64,000 nt of DNA from CAKVLS01 sp045638465 (lineage in GTDB: Bacteria; Bacillota; Clostridia; Christensenellales; UBA1242), in assembly GCA_045638465.1 (NCBI GenBank), contig JAZUBK010000020.1, forward strand, positions 1 to 64,000, in the 5' to 3' direction. The translations under genes were made by a program, and so were the position numbers. Positions within the stretch are counted from its first letter, which is position 1. The number at the start of each line of letters is the position of its first letter. Shown here one piece after another: positions 60,562 to 64,000 of this stretch. The notes under the pieces are model-generated. The model saw only the letters and a program-made list of their open reading frames with translations. It was not told the origin of the DNA and searched no databases.

Positions 60562-60597
60562 AAAAAGCACTTAGAAAATTCTAGGTGCTTTTTTTTT
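60562..60597 (+). terminator. Intrinsic terminator
   Basis: A 14-bp stem with one wobble pair (60562-60575 with 60580-60593), a 4-nt loop and a T run. Confidence 0.88.
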
Positions 60598-60609
60598 GTA
60601 TATTATCAA

Positions 60610-60628
60610 ATTAGTTATACAAACTAAT
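60610..60628. promoter_or_regulatory. Inverted repeat in the spoVT promoter
   Basis: ATTAGTT (60610-60616), spacer ATACA, AACTAAT (60622-60628). It covers the best -10 candidate (TATACA, 60616-60621), so a bound protein would block transcription. A regulator site is likely; which protein binds is unknown. Confidence 0.5.
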
Positions 60629-60648
60629 CTTAAAAAAGAGGTGTTTGT

Positions 60649-61125
60649 ATGTCTTATAAGATTGTAAAAGAAGTAGATAGATTAGGCCGAATAGTTTTGC
60701 CAAAAAGTATAAGACAACATCTCAAAATAAAGTGTGGAGATAGTGTATTTTTTGAGTTGCAAAATGATAAAGTTATGCTCGGAAAATACAATGAAATTTT
60801 GGGTCTTGTAGACTTTGCAGAACTTATATGTGAAAGCATCTATGAGATGACTTTTTGTGGGTGTATAATAAATGATAGTGAAAAGATAATTGCAGTCAGT
60901 GGTGTGACAAAAAGTTTGGTTGGTAAGCCATTTGTTGTAGAAAACGACGAAGTGATTTGTGATGAAAAAAGGATAAAAATTAAAGACTATTTTTGTCAGG
61001 AGATTGTATCGGGACAAAAGTGTATCGGCAAAATAATAGTGATATCAAATGAGGATATTGATGACAAAATAAAAACCACCATTTCTATTATTTCACGCTA
61101 TTTAGGGAAGGTTGCAGTTGGCTAA
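60649..61125 (+). CDS. spoVT: SpoVT/AbrB-type transcriptional regulator
   Basis: 158 aa, somewhat shorter than SpoVT of Bacilli (~178). The N-terminal AbrB swapped-hairpin domain is clear: IVKEVDRLGRIVLPKSIRQHLKIKCGDSVFF. The C-terminal part (~60-155) has the pattern of the SpoVT GAF-like domain (ICGC-type IINDSEKIIAVSGVTKSL, then EIVSGQKCIGKIIVIS). SpoVT modulates late forespore genes. It is followed by a SpoVB/YabM-type flippase, the same order as spoVT-yabM in B. subtilis, which supports the call. AGAGGTG stands upstream. Confidence 0.88.
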   Translation: MSYKIVKEVDRLGRIVLPKSIRQHLKIKCGDSVFFELQNDKVMLGKYNEILGLVDFAELICESIYEMTFCGCIINDSEKIIAVSGVTKSLVGKPFVVENDEVICDEKRIKIKDYFCQEIVSGQKCIGKIIVISNEDIDDKIKTTISIISRYLGKVAVG

Positions 61126-62677
61126 ACAAAACGTAATAAAAGCCGCTTTTATACTTACTTTTTGTGGGGTTTTTTGTAGGATTTTGGGGGCTTTTTATCG
61201 TGTGCCACAAGCTAATATGCTGGGTAGCGAAGGCATGGGAAATTACTATTTGATATTCCCGATTTTTTCGTTTATGATATCTCTTTCGGCTAGTAGTATT
61301 CCGCAAAGTTTGTCAAAACTTGTTGCAGAAGCTGTGCAAAACGGAGAGCAAAATATAGCAAAAAAATACTTTAAATCTAGCCTTTTGCTTATGACTTTTT
61401 TTGGGCTTTTTTGTAGCCTTCTTATGATTTTTTTTGCTCCGATTTTGAGCAAAATTCAACAAAATACTCAGTCGCTAAATAGTTATTTTGCTATTGCTCC
61501 TGCGGTGTTTTTTGTCTGTTTGATTAGTTGTTTTAGGGGGTATTTCCAGGGACATCAAACCATGACTTTTTCGGGTATATCACAGATAATTGAGCAGGTT
61601 ATAAAAGTTGCTTTTGGGCTATATTTGACTAACAAATTGTTGGTTTATGGTATAGAATATGGTGTATTTGGTAGCCTTATTGCAATTACAATTTCGGAGT
61701 TTGTTGCTCTTGTTTATTTGTTTATTTCGTATAAATTTTTTGCAAGAAAAAATGTAAAAAATAGTGATAATACAATCTCTTATAAACAGTGTTTTAAAGA
61801 TATTATAAAGACAACTTTTCCATTTACTTTGAGTTATGTTATCTTTCCGTTGTCGGTGTTTTTGGATAGTTTGTTTGTGGTAAAAATTTTAACTACTTCG
61901 GGACTTAGTGGAGATTTTGCTATGGGGGTGTTTGGGCTAAACGGAGGAGTTGTTAATACTTTGACCAATCTTCCAATTGTAATTTCTACAGCCCTTGCAG
62001 TAGTTATTGTGCCGTCACTCAGCGGGGATATAAAAAGCGGAAATAGGGAAGGCTGTAATGAAAAGATAGCTTTGATATTTAAAATTTGCGTTTTGATAAT
62101 ACTTCCATGCGTGATTGTCTTTGCGATATTTCCAAAAGAAATAATAATGATATTATTTGGCAGCCTTGCAAGTGGCCTTATTGATGAATTAACTATTGCA
62201 AGTAATATGCTTATCATATCAAGTATAGGTGTGTTGTATTTGGGAATATTTCAGGTGAGCAGTGGGATCTTGCAGTCTAGCGGAGATTTTTATGTGCCTG
62301 TAAAATCATTGGGTGTAGGGGTTGTTGTAAGGCTTGTTCTTTGCGTTGTTTTGTGCTTTGTACCCATGGTTAATATCTATGCTATTTCAATTGCAAATGT
62401 GGTTTGCTTTTTTATTATCGCAACGTTTAATGTATCTGCTTTGCAAAAGAGTTTTGATGTAAAAATAAATTATAAGTCGGCGCTTATATTTCCGATTTTA
62501 TCGTGCGTTTGTATGGCCTTGGTTATTGTAGGTGCAAAACTTATTTTTGCAAAAATATTTAGCGAAAGTTTGGCTGCTTTTATTTCGTTATTTGTCGGGG
62601 GAGTTGTCTATTTGTGCTGTCTTATATTATTCAAAGCCTTTGGCAAAAGCGAACTTAAATCTATGATAAATGGCTAA
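61118..62677 (+). CDS. SpoVB/YabM-type lipid-linked polysaccharide flippase (MOP family)
   Basis: 519 aa with about 14 membrane helices. The N-terminal ILTFCGVFCRILGAFYRVPQANMLGSEGMGNYYLIFPIFSFMISLSASSIPQSLSKLVAE is typical of the SpoVB/YtgP/YabM branch of the MOP (MATE/MurJ) superfamily, which moves lipid-linked sugar precursors across the membrane. The start is TTG at 61118 overlapping the end of spoVT by 8 bp, with AGGGAAGG 7 nt upstream. A TTG two codons earlier is also possible. It is co-transcribed with spoVT. No clear terminator follows. Confidence 0.88.
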   Translation: MAKQNVIKAAFILTFCGVFCRILGAFYRVPQANMLGSEGMGNYYLIFPIFSFMISLSASSIPQSLSKLVAEAVQNGEQNIAKKYFKSSLLLMTFFGLFCSLLMIFFAPILSKIQQNTQSLNSYFAIAPAVFFVCLISCFRGYFQGHQTMTFSGISQIIEQVIKVAFGLYLTNKLLVYGIEYGVFGSLIAITISEFVALVYLFISYKFFARKNVKNSDNTISYKQCFKDIIKTTFPFTLSYVIFPLSVFLDSLFVVKILTTSGLSGDFAMGVFGLNGGVVNTLTNLPIVISTALAVVIVPSLSGDIKSGNREGCNEKIALIFKICVLIILPCVIVFAIFPKEIIMILFGSLASGLIDELTIASNMLIISSIGVLYLGIFQVSSGILQSSGDFYVPVKSLGVGVVVRLVLCVVLCFVPMVNIYAISIANVVCFFIIATFNVSALQKSFDVKINYKSALIFPILSCVCMALVIVGAKLIFAKIFSESLAAFISLFVGGVVYLCCLILFKAFGKSELKSMING

Positions 62678-62701
62678 GCAAAGTTTTTTTGTTTAAAATA
62701 C

Positions 62702-62730
62702 TTTTATTTATTGCTAAATTTTAGTATTAT
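62702..62730 (+). promoter_or_regulatory. Possible leaderless promoter of dusB
   Basis: TTTTAT (62702-62707), 17-nt spacer, TATTAT (62725-62730), then exactly 6 nt to ATG. The -35 is weak. No Shine-Dalgarno is present. Confidence 0.45.
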
Positions 62731-62736
62731 ATATGT

Positions 62737-63672
62737 ATGAAAATAAAAAATGTAGAAACACAATCAAATATATTTTTAGCGCCTATGGCTGGTGTTACTG
62801 ATATTGGTTTTCGCAAAATTTGTAGAGATTTTGGGGCGGGGCTTACTTATACAGAAATGATAAGTGTAAAAGGCCTTTATTATAACAATAAAAAAACTCA
62901 AACTATGCTCCAAATTGCAGAAAATGAAAAACCATCATGTGTGCAACTTTTTGGCAGTGACCCTGATATTTTCCGCAAAGTAATAATGTCTGGGGTTTTG
63001 GATAAATTTGACATTATCGATATTAATATGGGTTGCCCCGCACCAAAGATTGTAAATAACGGTGATGGTAGCAAATTACTTTGTGATATAGACAAAGCAA
63101 GGCAAATTATTTCGGCCTGTGTACACGCAACTGATAAGCCAATAACTGTAAAGTTTAGAATGGGTTATAATAACGGCGAAAACATTGCAGTAAGGTTTGC
63201 AAAAATGTGTGAAGAAGAAGGGGCTAGTGCAATAACTATTCACCCCCGCACACGAGAGCAATTTTATAGTGGCAAGGCAGACCTTTCGGTAATAAAAGCT
63301 GTAAAACAAGCGGTATCAATTCCTGTTATTGGAAACGGCGATGTTGTAGATAAAGAAAGTTACGATGCTATGCTAAATACGGGCTGCGATGCGGTGATGA
63401 TTGGAAGGGGCGCTCTAGGTAATCCTGAGATATTTTCAAGCCTTCTAGGGCGAGAAGTAACAAAGCCTAAACTTGATATAATAAAAGAGCATCTTGCCCT
63501 TATAGGTCAAATTTACGGCTCAGAAAAGGCGCTGGTTACTTCTTTCCGCAAACATTTGCTTTGGTATGTGTCAAATTATCACTTGTCAACTCACCTTAAA
63601 GTAGAGCTTATGAAATACGAAACTATCGAAGAAATAATGAAAGTATTGGAAGATTTTTTTAACAACAACTAA
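62737..63672 (+). CDS. dusB: tRNA-dihydrouridine synthase (DusB type)
   Basis: 311 aa, normal. An FMN-dependent TIM barrel that reduces uridine in tRNA. It holds FLAPMAGVTDIGFRKICRDFGAGLTYTEMIS, VQLFGSDP, INMGCPAPKIVNNGDGS with the catalytic Cys, KFRMGY, ITIHPRTREQFYSGKADLSVI and VMIGRGALGNPEIF. This pattern is the DusB/Dus1 branch. The ATG has no Shine-Dalgarno but a -10-like TATTAT 6 nt before it. Confidence 0.95.
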   Translation: MKIKNVETQSNIFLAPMAGVTDIGFRKICRDFGAGLTYTEMISVKGLYYNNKKTQTMLQIAENEKPSCVQLFGSDPDIFRKVIMSGVLDKFDIIDINMGCPAPKIVNNGDGSKLLCDIDKARQIISACVHATDKPITVKFRMGYNNGENIAVRFAKMCEEEGASAITIHPRTREQFYSGKADLSVIKAVKQAVSIPVIGNGDVVDKESYDAMLNTGCDAVMIGRGALGNPEIFSSLLGREVTKPKLDIIKEHLALIGQIYGSEKALVTSFRKHLLWYVSNYHLSTHLKVELMKYETIEEIMKVLEDFFNNN

Positions 63673-63693
63673 ATATTAATCATACTATGAAGT

Positions 63694-64000
63694 ATGAATA
63701 TTGGAATATATAGTTTGTATAAAAAAAGCATTGTCGATATAAAGAAAATATTAAAAAACACTGATTGCGAAATTTTAGTTTTTGCTTGTGATTTTTTGCA
63801 AGAAAAAAAGCAGATAGAAAGTCTGCTTTTTTTTGATAAGGTAAGAAAGTATTGTGAGTGTATGACAATTATTTTTGATATTGATTTTTTGCGTGGTGTA
63901 TGCAATCAAATTTTGGTTTTTGAAAAGGGAAAGTTTTATACTATTTTTGATGGAAGACTATTGGGTGGTTTTGTGCTAAGGTATAATGGCAAAAAATTAC
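63694..64000 (+). CDS. Partial protein at the window edge, possible nitrilase-fold start
   Basis: An open frame of 102 codons with no stop before the window ends. It reads MNIGIYSLYKKSIVDIKKILKN, then CEILVFACDF, IIFDIDFLRGVCNQILVF and a YTIFDGRLLGGF end. This order recalls the N-terminal part of carbon-nitrogen hydrolases, but the catalytic residues would lie beyond the edge or are absent. No good ribosome site is seen. A strong terminator-like hairpin sits inside the frame (63803-63834), which lowers confidence. Confidence 0.5.
   Translation, partial: MNIGIYSLYKKSIVDIKKILKNTDCEILVFACDFLQEKKQIESLLFFDKVRKYCECMTIIFDIDFLRGVCNQILVFEKGKFYTIFDGRLLGGFVLRYNGKKL
63803..63834 (+). terminator. Terminator-like hairpin inside the last open frame
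   Basis: AAAAAAAGCAGA (63803-63814) pairs with TCTGCTTTTTTT (63822-63833), a 7-nt loop, followed by T. It may end dusB transcripts, or it may be a coding coincidence. Confidence 0.5.

Overview
The window is AT-rich, densely coded DNA from a low-GC Gram-positive bacterium, most probably an uncultured, gut-type member of the Clostridia. Four things point there. The ribosomal operons are in Firmicutes order: S10-spc-secY-adk-map-KOW-infA-rpmJ-rpsM-rpsK-rpsD-rpoA-rplQ, and rpmG-secE-nusG-rplK-rplA. Homologues of sporulation-linked regulators are present (spoVG, spoVT, an RsfA-like Myb protein). The repair nuclease is AddAB. The order rpmE / DUF1385 / prmC / prfA is Clostridia-like. Intrinsic terminators and sigma-A-type promoters are very clear throughout. 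I see no rRNA, tRNA, CRISPR array, transposase or prophage gene. Genus cannot be read from the sequence.

Layout. 0-5.7 kb: two unrecognised proteins and a 1137-residue GLUG-repeat surface protein. 5.8-10.8 kb: spoVG, murC, rpmE, a fused DUF1385-PrmC protein, and prfA. 10.8-13.4 kb: two unrecognised, lineage-type proteins. 13.6-20.3 kb: rpmG-secE-nusG-rplK-rplA, then a break holding a DUF1828/degenerate-Nudix protein and a small unknown, then rplJ-rplL, a cysteine-rich DUF1540-like protein and rplI. 20.4-25.3 kb: a lipoprotein, two tandem YugP-type zinc peptidases, an unknown and a Myb/RsfA-like protein. 25.4-32.1 kb: addB-addA. 32.1-37.7 kb: a membrane/coiled-coil/PAK-repeat protein, a PRC-barrel protein, an SPFH/zinc-ribbon protein, a DUF1858 protein and an unknown. 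38.2-54.0 kb: the S10/spc/alpha ribosomal block. 54.1-60.6 kb: two surface proteins and a Sel1-like protein. 60.6-64 kb: spoVT, a SpoVB/YabM-type flippase, dusB, and a partial gene running off the end.

How the genes work together. Most of the window is the translation machinery (ribosomal proteins, IF-1, RF1 with its methyltransferase, NusG, RNA polymerase alpha) plus the Sec channel (SecE, SecY), methionine aminopeptidase and adenylate kinase. These genes are packed with overlaps or 10-20 bp gaps and are controlled from a few promoters with structured leaders. The most striking regulatory find is a pair of hairpins, one before rplK and one before rplA. Both imitate the L1 site of 23S rRNA and differ by compensating base changes. 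Structured leaders also precede rplJ, the S10 operon and rpsM.

Other notable points. Several genes have a -10 box exactly 6 nt before the start codon and no Shine-Dalgarno, so their mRNAs should be leaderless. TGA is almost absent as a stop codon: I find it once, at addB. Three large envelope proteins are held only by an N-terminal membrane helix, and two of them appear to share an N-terminal ectodomain module. I did not find a clear new defence or mobile system. The best candidates for something undescribed are the surface-protein set, the degenerate Nudix protein, the twin L1 sites and the leaderless promoters.
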